Shown here: positions 1 through 7,908 of the stretch, one piece after another
Layout of the letters: every line of letters begins with the position of its first letter
Position numbering within the stretch: the first letter of the stretch is position 1
Source: Candidatus Mediterraneibacter surreyensis
GTDB lineage: Bacteria; Bacillota; Clostridia; Lachnospirales; Lachnospiraceae
DNA: 62,244 nt
Reading direction: 5' to 3'
Assembly (NCBI GenBank): GCA_019118885.1
Contig: DWYB01000007.1
Coordinates: 1 to 62,244 of the forward strand
Position numbers and translations under genes: made by a program
Notes under the pieces: generated by a model
Seen by the model: the letters and a program-made list of their open reading frames with translations, nothing else
What the model was told of the DNA's origin: nothing
Database searches by the model: none

Positions 1-1042
1 GGCTGTATGCATACTCATCATATTTGTCAAGCTTGATCATATCGAAGCCTGTTGCCACAACGATAGCGCCGTACTTCTCTGTCACGATCTCGTCGATCTG
101 ATCATAGTCGATCGCACCTGCCTGGCACACTTTTGAACAGATACCGCATTTTCCCGTCTTGAATTTGATACATGCGTCACGGTCAATAACCGGAACATTC
201 GGAACTGCCTGTGCAAACGGTGTGTAAATAGCGCTTCTCGTACTTAAGCCACGGTTGAACTCGCTCGGTGTCTTCTTGCTCGGACATTTTTCCTGGCATA
301 CGCCGCAGCCTGTACATTTGTTCATATCCACGCTTCTTGCTTTCTTGCGGATCTCAACTGTGAAATCCCCTACGAAACCGGATACACTCTCTACTTCGCT
401 GTATGTATAGATATTGATGAGCGGGTGAGCGTTCACCTCTCCCATCTTCGGAGTCAGGATACAGGATGAGCAGTCAAGTGTCGGGAATGTCTTGTCCAGC
501 TGTGACATTCTTCCGCCGATACTTGGTGTCTTCTCAACGATATCAACCGGATATCCCGCCTCTGCAATGTCAAGCGCTGTCTGGATACCTGCAATACCTC
601 CGCCGATTACGAGTGCTCTCTTTGTAACACGGCTCTCGCCCGGCTTAAGCGGTGCGTCCAGATTTACTTTTGCAACTGCCGCACGCATCAGGATGACAGC
701 TTTTTCCGTCGCTTCTTCAATATCTTTGTGAATCCATGAACAGTGCTCACGGATATTGGCAATCTCTACCATGTACGGGTTAAGTCCCGCTTTCTCCGCT
801 GCATTTCTGAATGTCGTCTCGTGCATACGCGGAGAACATGAACAGACGACAAGTCCTGTCAGATGTTTCTCTTTGATCGCCTTGTGGATCAGCTCCTGTC
901 CGGCCTCGGAACACATATATGCATAGTCCTCAGCGTGAACAACCCCTGGCTCGTGGAGCGCCATCTCAACGACTTTCTTTACGTCTACCGTCGCCGCGAT
1001 ATTTGTACCGCAGTGGCAGACAAATACTCCTATCCTCTGCAC
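1..1042 (-). CDS. hdrA: HdrA-like FAD/iron-sulfur subunit (partial, C-terminus beyond the edge)
   Basis: Translation gives about 347 residues of a heterodisulfide reductase subunit A type flavoprotein. In order I see a Cys-rich N-terminal segment (VCHCG near residue 9, VCSCSPRMHE near 66), a Rossmann FAD motif GGGIAG near residue 147, a ferredoxin-type cluster CTGCGVCQEKCP near 240-253, and a second cluster CIKFKTGKCGICSKVCQ near 287-305. The GTG start at 1042 is chosen because AGGAGG sits just upstream, inside the last codons of hdrC. HdrA proteins pass electrons from a donor to HdrBC, sometimes by flavin-based bifurcation; the donor here is not visible. The family call is firm; the physiological substrate is unknown. 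Confidence 0.93.
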   Translation of the reverse strand, partial: MQRIGVFVCHCGTNIAATVDVKKVVEMALHEPGVVHAEDYAYMCSEAGQELIHKAIKEKHLTGLVVCSCSPRMHETTFRNAAEKAGLNPYMVEIANIREHCSWIHKDIEEATEKAVILMRAAVAKVNLDAPLKPGESRVTKRALVIGGGIAGIQTALDIAEAGYPVDIVEKTPSIGGRMSQLDKTFPTLDCSSCILTPKMGEVNAHPLINIYTYSEVESVSGFVGDFTVEIRKKARSVDMNKCTGCGVCQEKCPSKKTPSEFNRGLSTRSAIYTPFAQAVPNVPVIDRDACIKFKTGKCGICSKVCQAGAIDYDQIDEIVTEKYGAIVVATGFDMIKLDKYDEYAYS

Positions 1043-1048
1043 CTGTTA

Positions 1049-1438
1049 TCACCTCCTGTATCTTCTGAGTGCACTTACGAGAAGCTGCTGCGGTGTATCG
1101 GGATCTATAAGTTCCGGTATGTCGTCCGCCAGCAGATAATTCTTGCCTCTCTCACGCACAACAATCTGTCTTGCAGCGTCGATCAGCTTGCCCGGCTTTA
1201 CATCGCGCGGACATCTCTCTACACATGCAAAGCAGGAGAGACATTTCCAGAGTGATTTTGATTTGACCAAAGACTCAATGTCCTCATTGATCACATAGGA
1301 AACAAACTGGTGCGGTTTAATATCCATTTCATTGTAGGAAGGGCAGGAAGCGGAACATTTACCGCATTTCATGCATTTCAGCGGATTCACGCCGCTGATC
1401 TCTTTGATCATCTCTGCGCGACTGTGTTCTGTTTTCAC
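1049..1438 (-). CDS. hdrC: HdrC-like [4Fe-4S] electron-transfer subunit
   Basis: This 129-residue soluble protein carries two CxxCxxCxxxCP motifs, at C22-C32 and C66-C76, the pattern of two [4Fe-4S] clusters in HdrC. It would carry electrons between HdrA and HdrB. It starts with GTG and overlaps the hdrB stop by four bases (GTGA), and its stop overlaps the hdrA ribosome binding site, so the three genes look translationally coupled in the order hdrB-hdrC-hdrA. Related two-cluster proteins occur in glycolate oxidase and lactate utilisation complexes, but the neighbours here favour Hdr. Confidence 0.92.
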   Translation of the reverse strand: MKTEHSRAEMIKEISGVNPLKCMKCGKCSASCPSYNEMDIKPHQFVSYVINEDIESLVKSKSLWKCLSCFACVERCPRDVKPGKLIDAARQIVVRERGKNYLLADDIPELIDPDTPQQLLVSALRRYRR

Positions 1439-2232
1439 TGCTCATCCACCTCCTCTTTAAGGCCCAGCGCCTCTGCCAAAAGCTCTGTAAAGTAGTAAAC
1501 TGGCAGATTGCCGCCGTTATTCTTGTTCAGATTATACATACACAGTGGACAGGCTGTGATCAGCATATCAGCGCCGAATCCTGCTGCACTCTCCTCAATC
1601 TTGCGGCACATGTTCTTGGACATGTCCTCTTCTTTCAGTGATATGTATCCGCCGCAGCACTCATTTCTGTACGGATAGATCACAGGTTCTGCACCAATAG
1701 CACGGATAAAATCTTCCATGATCGTCGGATTCTCCGGATCATCAAACGCCATCAGTTTACCCGGGCGAAGGAGAAGACATCCGTAATATGCACCGATCTT
1801 TTTACCTGTAAGCGGCTTTACAACTTTTTTCTTCAGCTCGTCAAAGCCCACACGGTCACGGAGCACTTCAAGATAATGAAGCACTGTCGTCTCTCCGGCG
1901 TAAGGCTCATCGAGTTTCATATAGTTGTTCGCCCTTGTGCGGATGTCATCGACATTCTTCATATCGTCGTTGACCCGCTTGATCACATGGTGGCATGCTG
2001 AACAGACTGTGACCAGATCCTGTCCGTGCTCTTTTGCATCATTGAGCGCACGTACAGAAGCCAGCTTTGTAGCGATCTCATCTGTTCCCAGCGGATATAC
2101 TCCACCGCAGCACTGCCACTCGCTGATTTCTTCCAGCTCGAAGCCCAAAGCCTCTGCAGACACTCTGGCATAATGATCCAGATCCACTGCCTTGTTCTTC
2201 AGAGTACAGCCGGGGAAATAGCTGTATTTCAT
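1435..2232 (-). CDS. hdrB: HdrB-like CCG-domain subunit
   Basis: This 265-residue protein has two copies of the cysteine-rich CCG domain: PGCTLK ... QCCGGVYPL ... CSACH in the first half and GCLLLRPGK ... ECCGGYISL ... CPLC in the second. In HdrB these bind the paired non-cubane clusters that reduce disulfides. In a bacterium without coenzyme M the physiological substrate is unknown. It is the first gene of the hdrB-hdrC-hdrA operon, with an AGGAGGTAAACACT site before its ATG. The length fits HdrB; no membrane anchor is present, so the complex should be soluble. Confidence 0.92.
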   Translation of the reverse strand: MKYSYFPGCTLKNKAVDLDHYARVSAEALGFELEEISEWQCCGGVYPLGTDEIATKLASVRALNDAKEHGQDLVTVCSACHHVIKRVNDDMKNVDDIRTRANNYMKLDEPYAGETTVLHYLEVLRDRVGFDELKKKVVKPLTGKKIGAYYGCLLLRPGKLMAFDDPENPTIMEDFIRAIGAEPVIYPYRNECCGGYISLKEEDMSKNMCRKIEESAAGFGADMLITACPLCMYNLNKNNGGNLPVYYFTELLAEALGLKEEVDEQ

Positions 2233-2332
2233 AGTGTTTACCTCCTTGTCTGTCAGGCGGGTGTCAGACCCGCCCCGTTACCGAATTATCTCTCCGCCTT
2301 TTACCGGCAGAATAAATAACCCCGGATCAAAA

Positions 2333-3280
2333 TTAGATGTCTAACTGAGCGATTACTTCTTTCAGCTTGTTTGCGCTTGACTGAAGTTTCTCAATCTCTT
2401 CGTCTGTCAGGTGCATCGGAACTTTGCCCTGTACTCCGTTCGGTCCGACAAGTGAAAGAACGCTTAAGCATACGTCGTCAACGCCGTACTCTCCGTGCAT
2501 CATGGAAGATACAGTTGCGACAGAGTCAGAAGCTGCAAGTACCAGATTACACAGCTCGACAACAGAAACAGCTACTGCATAGAATGTAGCTCCTTTCTTA
2601 GCGATAACCTGTCCGCCTGATTTGTGCACATATTCTTCCATTCCCGGCTTGTCAAGCTCTTCAAGATCAGCTCCGAGTTCTTTCATTTCCTTATAGTAGT
2701 CGTCGATCGGCATGCTTGCGATGTTAGCCCCTGACCACGGAACAAAGGAAGAATCGCCGTGCTCACCATATACATATGCGTGAATATTCTTCTGTGCCAC
2801 TTTGAAATGTCTGGACAGTCCATAGCGGAGACGTGCTGTGTCAAGCAGTGTACCGGAACCGATAATCTGATTCTCCGGAAGTCCTGAAATCTTTGTAAAG
2901 ACATATGTCAGGATGTCTACCGGGTTGCTTACGATGATATATTTTGCATCCGGTGCTGCTTTAACGATTTCCGGTGTGATAGATTTGATAATGTTGACGT
3001 TTGTCTGCGCAAGCTCGATTCTTGTCTGGCCCGGCTTACGTGCGATACCGGATGTGATGATAACGATATCAGAGCCTTTCGCATCCTCGTAGTCACCTGC
3101 AACGATGGAGATCGGGCTTCTGAAGCATGTACCCTGCTCGATATCCATTACTTCGCCTTCTACCTTTTCCTTGTTGATGTCGATCATAACGATCTCGGAT
3201 GCGAAGTCCTCATAGGAAAGTTTGTACGCAATTGTAGCTCCGACACTTCCGGCGCCGATGATAGTAATTTTGCTGCTCAT
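2333..3280 (-). CDS. ldh: L-lactate dehydrogenase
   Basis: This 315-residue NAD-dependent dehydrogenase interconverts pyruvate and L-lactate, regenerating NAD+ during fermentation. The Rossmann motif GAGSVGA is at residues 8-14, SNPVD lies near 120, the substrate Arg in DTARLRYG near 150, and the catalytic His in GEHGDSSF near 174. These features separate it from malate dehydrogenase only partly, but the overall pattern is the LDH type. A ribosome binding site GGAGAAACT precedes the ATG. It is monocistronic, with a leader of about 150 nt and a Rex-like operator at its promoter, which would fit induction when NADH is high. Confidence 0.95.
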   Translation of the reverse strand: MSSKITIIGAGSVGATIAYKLSYEDFASEIVMIDINKEKVEGEVMDIEQGTCFRSPISIVAGDYEDAKGSDIVIITSGIARKPGQTRIELAQTNVNIIKSITPEIVKAAPDAKYIIVSNPVDILTYVFTKISGLPENQIIGSGTLLDTARLRYGLSRHFKVAQKNIHAYVYGEHGDSSFVPWSGANIASMPIDDYYKEMKELGADLEELDKPGMEEYVHKSGGQVIAKKGATFYAVAVSVVELCNLVLAASDSVATVSSMMHGEYGVDDVCLSVLSLVGPNGVQGKVPMHLTDEEIEKLQSSANKLKEVIAQLDI

Positions 3281-3443
3281 AGTTTCTCCTCTGCCTTTCT
3301 TATAAAATTTTTCTGTAAAAATAAAAAGAAATCATGATTAATAACACCGTTGTCATTGCAGATCTAAACCTTGTTTTTATCTAACATGTTATTCTACATC
3401 GGTTCGTGACTCCTCACTCCATTAATCAGATTTCGCTTTTTCT

Positions 3444-3472
3444 ATCATATCACATTGTTAATAATTTGACAA
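3444..3472 (-). promoter_or_regulatory. ldh promoter with Rex-like operator
   Basis: On the minus strand a TTGTCA -35 (3467-3472) is separated by 17 bp from a TATGAT -10 (3444-3449). The sequence TTGTTAATAATTTGACAA (3455-3472) covers the -35 and most of the spacer. It matches the Rex consensus TTGTTAAnnnnTTAACAA at all but one base. Rex is the NADH-sensing repressor of fermentation genes in Firmicutes, so de-repression of ldh at high NADH is a reasonable inference. The leader from about 3437 to 3281 holds no gene that I can support. Confidence 0.75.
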
Positions 3473-3492
3473 CATGTGATTTTATTTTTTTA

Positions 3493-3644
3493 GTTCAGCC
3501 ATCTGATGTCAGGAGACGGATTTATGCTTACATAAGAATCCGGCGACTGACTATCAGATGTGTTGAGCGCCAGTTTATGAGCAAAGATGCGGCGTAGCCG
3601 CGATCAGCACGTCAGTGCGGCTTTGCAAATGGCGCGGGCTGAAC
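3493..3644 (+). repeat. Structured intergenic repeat R1, copy 1 (full length)
   Basis: This 152-bp element is bounded by GTTCAGCC and GGCTGAAC. Inside are two domains. The first is CATCTGAT...ATCAGATG enclosing CGGATT...AATCCG and a TTATG-CTTA-CATAA hairpin. The second is GCGCCA...TGGCGC enclosing GCAAAG...CTTTGC, with two short hairpins GCGGC/GCCGC and GCAC/GTGC. The same architecture recurs at 38055-38213 in reverse orientation, and in shortened form at 56924-56982. It lies between the terminator of the small coiled-coil gene and the ldh promoter. It looks like a mobile or RNA-forming palindromic unit rather than a gene. Confidence 0.8.
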
Positions 3645-3672
3645 AGCTGCAGTCCGGTATAATAAATGAAAA

Positions 3673-3694
3673 AGGAAGCCTTAATTGACTTCCT
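3673..3694 (-). terminator. Rho-independent terminator of the small coiled-coil gene
   Basis: On the minus strand AGGAAGTC and GGCTTCCT form an 8-bp stem around AATTAA, followed by TTTTT, 20 bases after the stop codon of the gene at 3714-3974. Confidence 0.75.
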
Positions 3695-3713
3695 CATATT
3701 TTATAATGAAATT

Positions 3714-3974
3714 TTATGAAATCTTCTGTAACATACCAGAATGTTCTGTAATCACCTTTTTCATAATGTCAATGTCATCTTTCATCGCATCAATTTGCTC
3801 CGCCCCGCTTTGATACCTGCGGTATGTTGAAGTATAGCAGGATTCTATATTCTGAATTCGCGGCAGAATATCATTTTCCAGTAAGAGTTCTATTCTCTTT
3901 GTTCTGCTTTCTATCGGCTGTAATTTCTTATCGAGAATCTCCGACATTGCCAGTAATAATTCGTTATCAGTCAT
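3714..3974 (-). CDS. Small coiled-coil protein of unknown function
   Basis: This 86-residue protein has no recognisable catalytic motif. Its sequence is rich in Leu, Ile, Glu and Lys in heptad-like spacing (LDKKLQPIESRTKRIELL; IDAMKDDIDIMKKVI), which suggests one or two coiled-coil helices and oligomerisation. The ATG follows GAGGAGG with good spacing, and a strong terminator follows the stop, so I consider it a real monocistronic gene. Similar short coiled-coil proteins occur in Lachnospiraceae without known function. Confidence 0.7.
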   Translation of the reverse strand: MTDNELLLAMSEILDKKLQPIESRTKRIELLLENDILPRIQNIESCYTSTYRRYQSGAEQIDAMKDDIDIMKKVITEHSGMLQKIS

Positions 3975-4122
3975 ATATAATTATCCTCCTCTGTGCGTAT
4001 TCTACCCCTTAAATTCCGCCGGTGTGTATATAATATCATTTTAGGAACAAAACATCCATTGACATTTTGACGAATCTAATCATACATCGATGATAGTTGC
4101 AGGTGGTGTCAATCAGATAAAG

Positions 4123-4151
4123 TTGACAAAAATCTATGTTTAACCGATAAT
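4123..4151 (+). promoter_or_regulatory. Promoter of the CsoR-type repressor
   Basis: TTGACA (4123-4128), a 17-bp spacer and GATAAT (4146-4151) form a near-consensus sigma-A promoter. It lies 29 bases before the csoR ATG, with AAGGAGG in between. Confidence 0.7.
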
Positions 4152-4179
4152 AACAGCAAACAACCAAGGAGGTCTGATT

Positions 4180-4455
4180 ATGAAACAGTGTATGGATTCT
4201 GACAATCTGCACCGGCGTCTGAAAAAGATCATCGGACAGGTACAGGCGATCGACCGGATGGTCGACGAAGATATTCCCTGTGAAGATATCCTTTCCCAGA
4301 TAAACGCGGCAAAATCAGCTTTGCACAAAGTAGGACAAGTCGTCCTTGAAGGACATATCAATCATTGTGTTCGGGATGGTATTGAGCACGGAGACGTAGA
4401 CCAGACAATCGCAAGCTTTACGAAAGCGGTGGAACGGTTCGCAAATATGAAGTAA
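4180..4455 (+). CDS. csoR: CsoR/RcnR-family metal-sensing repressor
   Basis: This 91-residue all-helical repressor belongs to the DUF156 family. C34, H59 and C63 have exactly the spacing (25 and 4) of the Cu(I) ligands in CsoR, and HRRLKKIIGQVQAIDRM is the usual first helix. Metal binding normally releases the repressor from DNA upstream of an efflux pump. The next gene on the same strand is a P-type ATPase whose promoter carries two inverted repeats, so it is the likely target. The ligand set points to copper, but persulfide- or nickel-sensing relatives share much of it, so copper is an inference. Confidence 0.9.
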   Translation: MKQCMDSDNLHRRLKKIIGQVQAIDRMVDEDIPCEDILSQINAAKSALHKVGQVVLEGHINHCVRDGIEHGDVDQTIASFTKAVERFANMK

Positions 4456-4518
4456 CCCCGGCGCGCAAAAGTATTTGAGAATTTTTCTCGACTTTTGTGT
4501 GTTTTTTCTTTCGTCTCG

Positions 4519-4574
4519 TTGACAACCTATACCCCTATAGGTATATAATATGCCCATACCCGCATTGGTATAAT
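4519..4574 (+). promoter_or_regulatory. P-type ATPase promoter with two operator-like dyads
   Basis: A TTGACA -35 (4519-4524) is followed by TATAAT (4544-4549). Between them lies a perfect inverted repeat CCTATA-CCCC-TATAGG (4526-4541), which resembles the C-tract core of CsoR operators. A second inverted repeat ATACC-CGCATT-GGTAT (4556-4571) overlaps another TATAAT (4569-4574). Binding at the first dyad would block RNA polymerase, fitting repression by the CsoR-type protein just upstream. Confidence 0.7.
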
Positions 4575-4603
4575 TTAAGTATCTATAAGGAGAATTTTTT
4601 ATT

Positions 4604-6478
4604 ATGATGAAGAAACTTGAAGAAATCATGGAATGGGGAGGAATGAAACGGGATATTACTTTTCTGATCCTGTCCGGAGCCGCTCTTCTGCTCAGCATCT
4701 TTGGATACTCGCCCTTTCCTTTCGACATGGCATGGATCGCAATCATTCTCTGCGGAGTTCCGATTATTATGGAGGCAGTCATCGGACTTGTCACGGCTTT
4801 TGACATTAAGGCGGATGTTCTCGTCTCCATCGCGCTCGTGGCTTCTGTTATCATCGGAGAGGATTTTGCTGCCGGTGAAGTTGCATTTATCATGCAGCTT
4901 GGAGCACTCCTGGAGGATCTGACCGTGGCAAAAGCACGCGCCGGTATCGAAAGACTGGTCCATCTGACGCCCCGCACTGCCCGAAGGATTACAGGTGAAT
5001 CTGAAGAGATCATCCCTGCTGAAAATGTCCGGGTGGGTGATCTGCTGCGTGTTCTACCGGGAGAGTCAATCCCTGTAGACGGAGTGATCACTTCCGGTGA
5101 GACATCTGTTGATCAGGCAGTCATGACGGGAGAATCCCTTCCTGTAGACAAAAGCCCCGGCGACGAAGTATCCAGCGGTACTGTAAATCAGTTCGGAGCA
5201 TTTGAGATGAAGGCGTCAAAAGTCGGAGAAGACAGTTCGATCCAGCGGATGATCCGTCTCGTACAATCGGCTGACGCGGGCAAAGCAAAGATCGTAAGTC
5301 TTGCCGACCGGTGGGCCACATGGATCGTTGTGATCGCGCTGACTGCTGCTGTCCTTACATGGCTGATCTCCGGTGAGATCATACGCGCTGTAACAATCCT
5401 CGTCGTATTCTGCCCCTGCGCGCTTGTACTGGCTACTCCTACCGCCATCATGGCCGCCATCGGAAATGCCACAAAACACGGATTTCTAGTCCGGGAAGGA
5501 GATGCGCTGGAACGGCTGGCGTCCGTAAAGAAAATTACGTTTGATAAAACAGGAACGCTCACTTACGGTACGCCTCAGGTGACAGCTGTCGTAAGCTGCT
5601 TAAAAGATCTCTCATGGGAAGAACTGTACGCATATGCGGCCAGTGCGGAACTTAATTCCGAACATCCTCTGGGGAAAGCCATTGTCCGCTCTTATAATGA
5701 AGAAATGAAAAATGCATCCTCTGCTCCGGAAGATTTTAAAATGCTTCCCGGAAGAGGCGTGCAGGCATTGGTAAACGGTCACGAAGTACTTGCCGGAAAC
5801 CTGGAACTCTTTTCTGAAAACAACATTACGCTCCCCGAAGAAATGACCAGGAAAGCTGATCTTTTTCTCGGGAAAGGCTGCACAGTCATCTATCTCGCAG
5901 CAGACAACAGGTGTGCCGGGTTCATTGCTCTTTCCGATACACTGCGGCAGAACGCGTCAGATACCATTGACGCCGTGAAAGCCTGCGGCGTAACGCCTGT
6001 CCTTCTGACCGGAGACCATGAAAATGCCGCCGCGCATATTGCCCGGCAGCTTCATATCAATGAGATGCATGCAAACTGTCTGCCTGAAGATAAGCTGAAC
6101 TGGATCGATTCCTATGAAAATCAGAATCAGCCCGTCTGTATGATCGGAGACGGCATCAACGATGCTCCGGCGCTTAAAAAAGCCTGTGTAGGCATCGCCA
6201 TGGGAAAAATCGGAAGCGATATCGCCGTGGATGCTGCAGACATTGCTCTGGTGAACGATGATATCCGAGAACTTCCTCACCTTCTTCGGCTTGCCAAAAG
6301 GATGATGACGACGATCCGTCTGAACCTGACATTCTCTATGACCCTGAACTTTATCGCTATTATTCTGGCAATTACAGGAGTACTTAATCCGGTTGTCGGG
6401 GCACTGGTACATAATGCAGGTTCGGTTCTCGTCATTATAAACTCTGCACTGCTCCTGGGATGGAAAAGGAAAACATGA
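4604..6478 (+). CDS. P1B-type heavy-metal exporting ATPase
   Basis: This 624-residue membrane ATPase shows TGES (near 175), the intramembrane metal motif CPCALV (near 270), the phosphorylated Asp in DKTGTLT (near 314), HPLG (near 353) and GDGINDAP (near 515). There is no N-terminal HMA metal-binding domain. The CPC motif and the linked CsoR suggest Cu(I) export. However, the last helix reads HNAGSVLVIINS, which resembles the CtpC-like group more than the classic copper pumps, so Mn, Zn or another metal cannot be excluded. Two ATGs stand in tandem at 4604; either could be the start. It is transcribed from the dyad-bearing promoter at 4519-4574. Confidence 0.92.
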   Translation: MMKKLEEIMEWGGMKRDITFLILSGAALLLSIFGYSPFPFDMAWIAIILCGVPIIMEAVIGLVTAFDIKADVLVSIALVASVIIGEDFAAGEVAFIMQLGALLEDLTVAKARAGIERLVHLTPRTARRITGESEEIIPAENVRVGDLLRVLPGESIPVDGVITSGETSVDQAVMTGESLPVDKSPGDEVSSGTVNQFGAFEMKASKVGEDSSIQRMIRLVQSADAGKAKIVSLADRWATWIVVIALTAAVLTWLISGEIIRAVTILVVFCPCALVLATPTAIMAAIGNATKHGFLVREGDALERLASVKKITFDKTGTLTYGTPQVTAVVSCLKDLSWEELYAYAASAELNSEHPLGKAIVRSYNEEMKNASSAPEDFKMLPGRGVQALVNGHEVLAGNLELFSENNITLPEEMTRKADLFLGKGCTVIYLAADNRCAGFIALSDTLRQNASDTIDAVKACGVTPVLLTGDHENAAAHIARQLHINEMHANCLPEDKLNWIDSYENQNQPVCMIGDGINDAPALKKACVGIAMGKIGSDIAVDAADIALVNDDIRELPHLLRLAKRMMTTIRLNLTFSMTLNFIAIILAITGVLNPVVGALVHNAGSVLVIINSALLLGWKRKT

Positions 6479-6480
6479 TC

Positions 6481-6714
6481 CTAGTTTTCCTTTGTTTCCT
6501 CCTCTGTCTCATCTTCTGTGTATTCCAGTATATCGCCGGGCTGACATTTCAGTTCCCGGCAGATTGCACCCAGAGTGGAGAATCTGATTGCTTTTACTTT
6601 TCCGGTCTTCAAATTTGACAGATTGACATTTGATATCTCCACTCTCTCTGCCAGATCCTTTAAAGATATCTTACGGTCTGCCATCACACGGTCCAGCCGC
6701 AGTATGATTGCCAT
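6481..6714 (-). CDS. YozG-like XRE-family transcriptional regulator
   Basis: This 77-residue protein is a single Cro/CI helix-turn-helix domain (LKDLAERVEISNVNLSNLKTG at residues 18-38) followed by an acidic tail, EYTEDETEEETKEN. Short regulators of this YozG-like type are usually encoded right after a DUF2975 membrane protein, and that is the case here (11-bp gap). The pair probably senses an unknown signal at the membrane. GAGGTGAG precedes the ATG. It ends two bases after the P-type ATPase stop on the opposite strand. Confidence 0.85.
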   Translation of the reverse strand: MAIILRLDRVMADRKISLKDLAERVEISNVNLSNLKTGKVKAIRFSTLGAICRELKCQPGDILEYTEDETEEETKEN

Positions 6715-6725
6715 ATTCTCTCACC

Positions 6726-7055
6726 TCACAATGTCTCGTCGGATTCCCGTTGAAGTACACAGCCATACTCAAATATATAGGAAAGACACAAGAACGGTAT
6801 CCCGGGGAAAAGGCATCCGAAATCTATCAGTGTAAATGTAGGGTTCCCGGTTCCCTGAATATAAGAAATAAGCGGGAAAAGATTTTCCTGCACATAGCAA
6901 AGCACGACCACCGTGATTCCCATAGCGAGTATTGCCCTGCTGTTTTCTTTTACAAACGGAGTATCAAATTTCTCGATATTTCTGAAAATCTGTCTTATGA
7001 ACCAGAAAATTGCCGCGAATATAATATTTGCCGCCATTTTACAAAAATATCGCAC
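6726..7055 (-). CDS. DUF2975-like membrane protein, short form
   Basis: This 109-residue protein has about three hydrophobic segments and the family hallmark FRNIEKFDTPFVKEN. DUF2975 proteins usually carry a further N-terminal segment of some 50-60 residues. Here that space is taken by the end of the YkgJ-type gene, so the protein looks N-terminally shortened. The start is probably GTG at 7055, five bases after the upstream stop with GGGGAT as ribosome binding site; an ATG seven codons in is the alternative. Pairing with the XRE gene downstream supports the family call. Confidence 0.65.
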   Translation of the reverse strand: MRYFCKMAANIIFAAIFWFIRQIFRNIEKFDTPFVKENSRAILAMGITVVVLCYVQENLFPLISYIQGTGNPTFTLIDFGCLFPGIPFLCLSYIFEYGCVLQRESDETL

Positions 7056-7060
7056 AGCGG

Positions 7061-7732
7061 TTATATCCCCAGTTTTTCTCTTACTTCAATCATCCTTGCA
7101 CGAAACTCATCGTAGAATCCGTTGTCATCCTGAGACATATAGGATGTTTCATAAAATCTGCGGAGCACATACAGCGTCAGGATCCTTGTATTATCATCAT
7201 TTAACGACTCCAATGCATTCTCACATTCATTTAAGAAATCATGCCAGGCCATAATATAACTCTCATAGGCTTTCAGATTCGGGATGCCAAGCCATTTTTT
7301 TATCTTAACTTTCCCACGGTCTTTTTTCGGGCACTCATGAATCTGGATAAAATACTTAAAGCCGCCCTCCTCGTAATACCTTCCAAGGGGAAACAATCGG
7401 CAGAGCCCCGGTCTGCAACTGTGCACTGAGCATCTGCCCGCATCATCAAGAAACGGACAGGCGTCTCTTGCGCCATCCATCTTCAGGTTGGGGAGGATCA
7501 TGCCGTCCACGACTCCCAACTCGATGTAATTCTCTCCCATCAGCGCTGAAAAATCCTTTTTGATTCCTCTGTGCAGCCGCCAGATATCCATCGGATCAAG
7601 AATAATCGAACTTCCCATGCCCCGGCAGCATTCCGAACATCCCTTACAGTCATGGCAGTCTGCTTTCACCATATCCCCGGAGGAATACAGCCTGCCGTCA
7701 GATATCGCATTTATATCTACATTGCGTTTCAT
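7061..7732 (-). CDS. YkgJ-family cysteine-cluster (metal-chelating) protein
   Basis: This 223-residue protein contains the YkgJ zinc/iron-chelating pattern: CHDCKGCSECC at residues 25-35, then CPFLDDAGRCSVHSCRPGLCRLFP in the middle. The conserved cysteines probably bind an Fe-S cluster or zinc; the biochemical role of the family is not established. The C-terminal third is helical and charged. It is the first gene of a three-gene minus-strand run with the DUF2975-like and XRE genes, although a functional link between them is not evident. Confidence 0.85.
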   Translation of the reverse strand: MKRNVDINAISDGRLYSSGDMVKADCHDCKGCSECCRGMGSSIILDPMDIWRLHRGIKKDFSALMGENYIELGVVDGMILPNLKMDGARDACPFLDDAGRCSVHSCRPGLCRLFPLGRYYEEGGFKYFIQIHECPKKDRGKVKIKKWLGIPNLKAYESYIMAWHDFLNECENALESLNDDNTRILTLYVLRRFYETSYMSQDDNGFYDEFRARMIEVREKLGI

Positions 7733-7908
7733 ATAACTCTTCTCCTGTCTTCTGTCAAATTCCCATACAATATTTTATTATATATCATCCGACGACCGGA
7801 TTCTATGCTTTTTTACTCCAATAGAAAACCGGAAATACCTATTATTTTTCAAGGTATTTCCGGTAATATATAACATTAATCCATAAGATTGATATCTGTC
7901 AAATCTGA

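Noticed and set aside
3406-3597. A 63-codon open frame through the R1 repeat
   Set aside because: It crosses the ldh promoter and the repeat, has no ribosome binding site, and R1 copies elsewhere do not preserve the frame.
4315-5091. Long open frame on the minus strand opposite the P-type ATPase
   Set aside because: It is antisense to a gene with all catalytic motifs, has no ribosome binding site, and its sequence is Ser/Arg-rich with no domain pattern.
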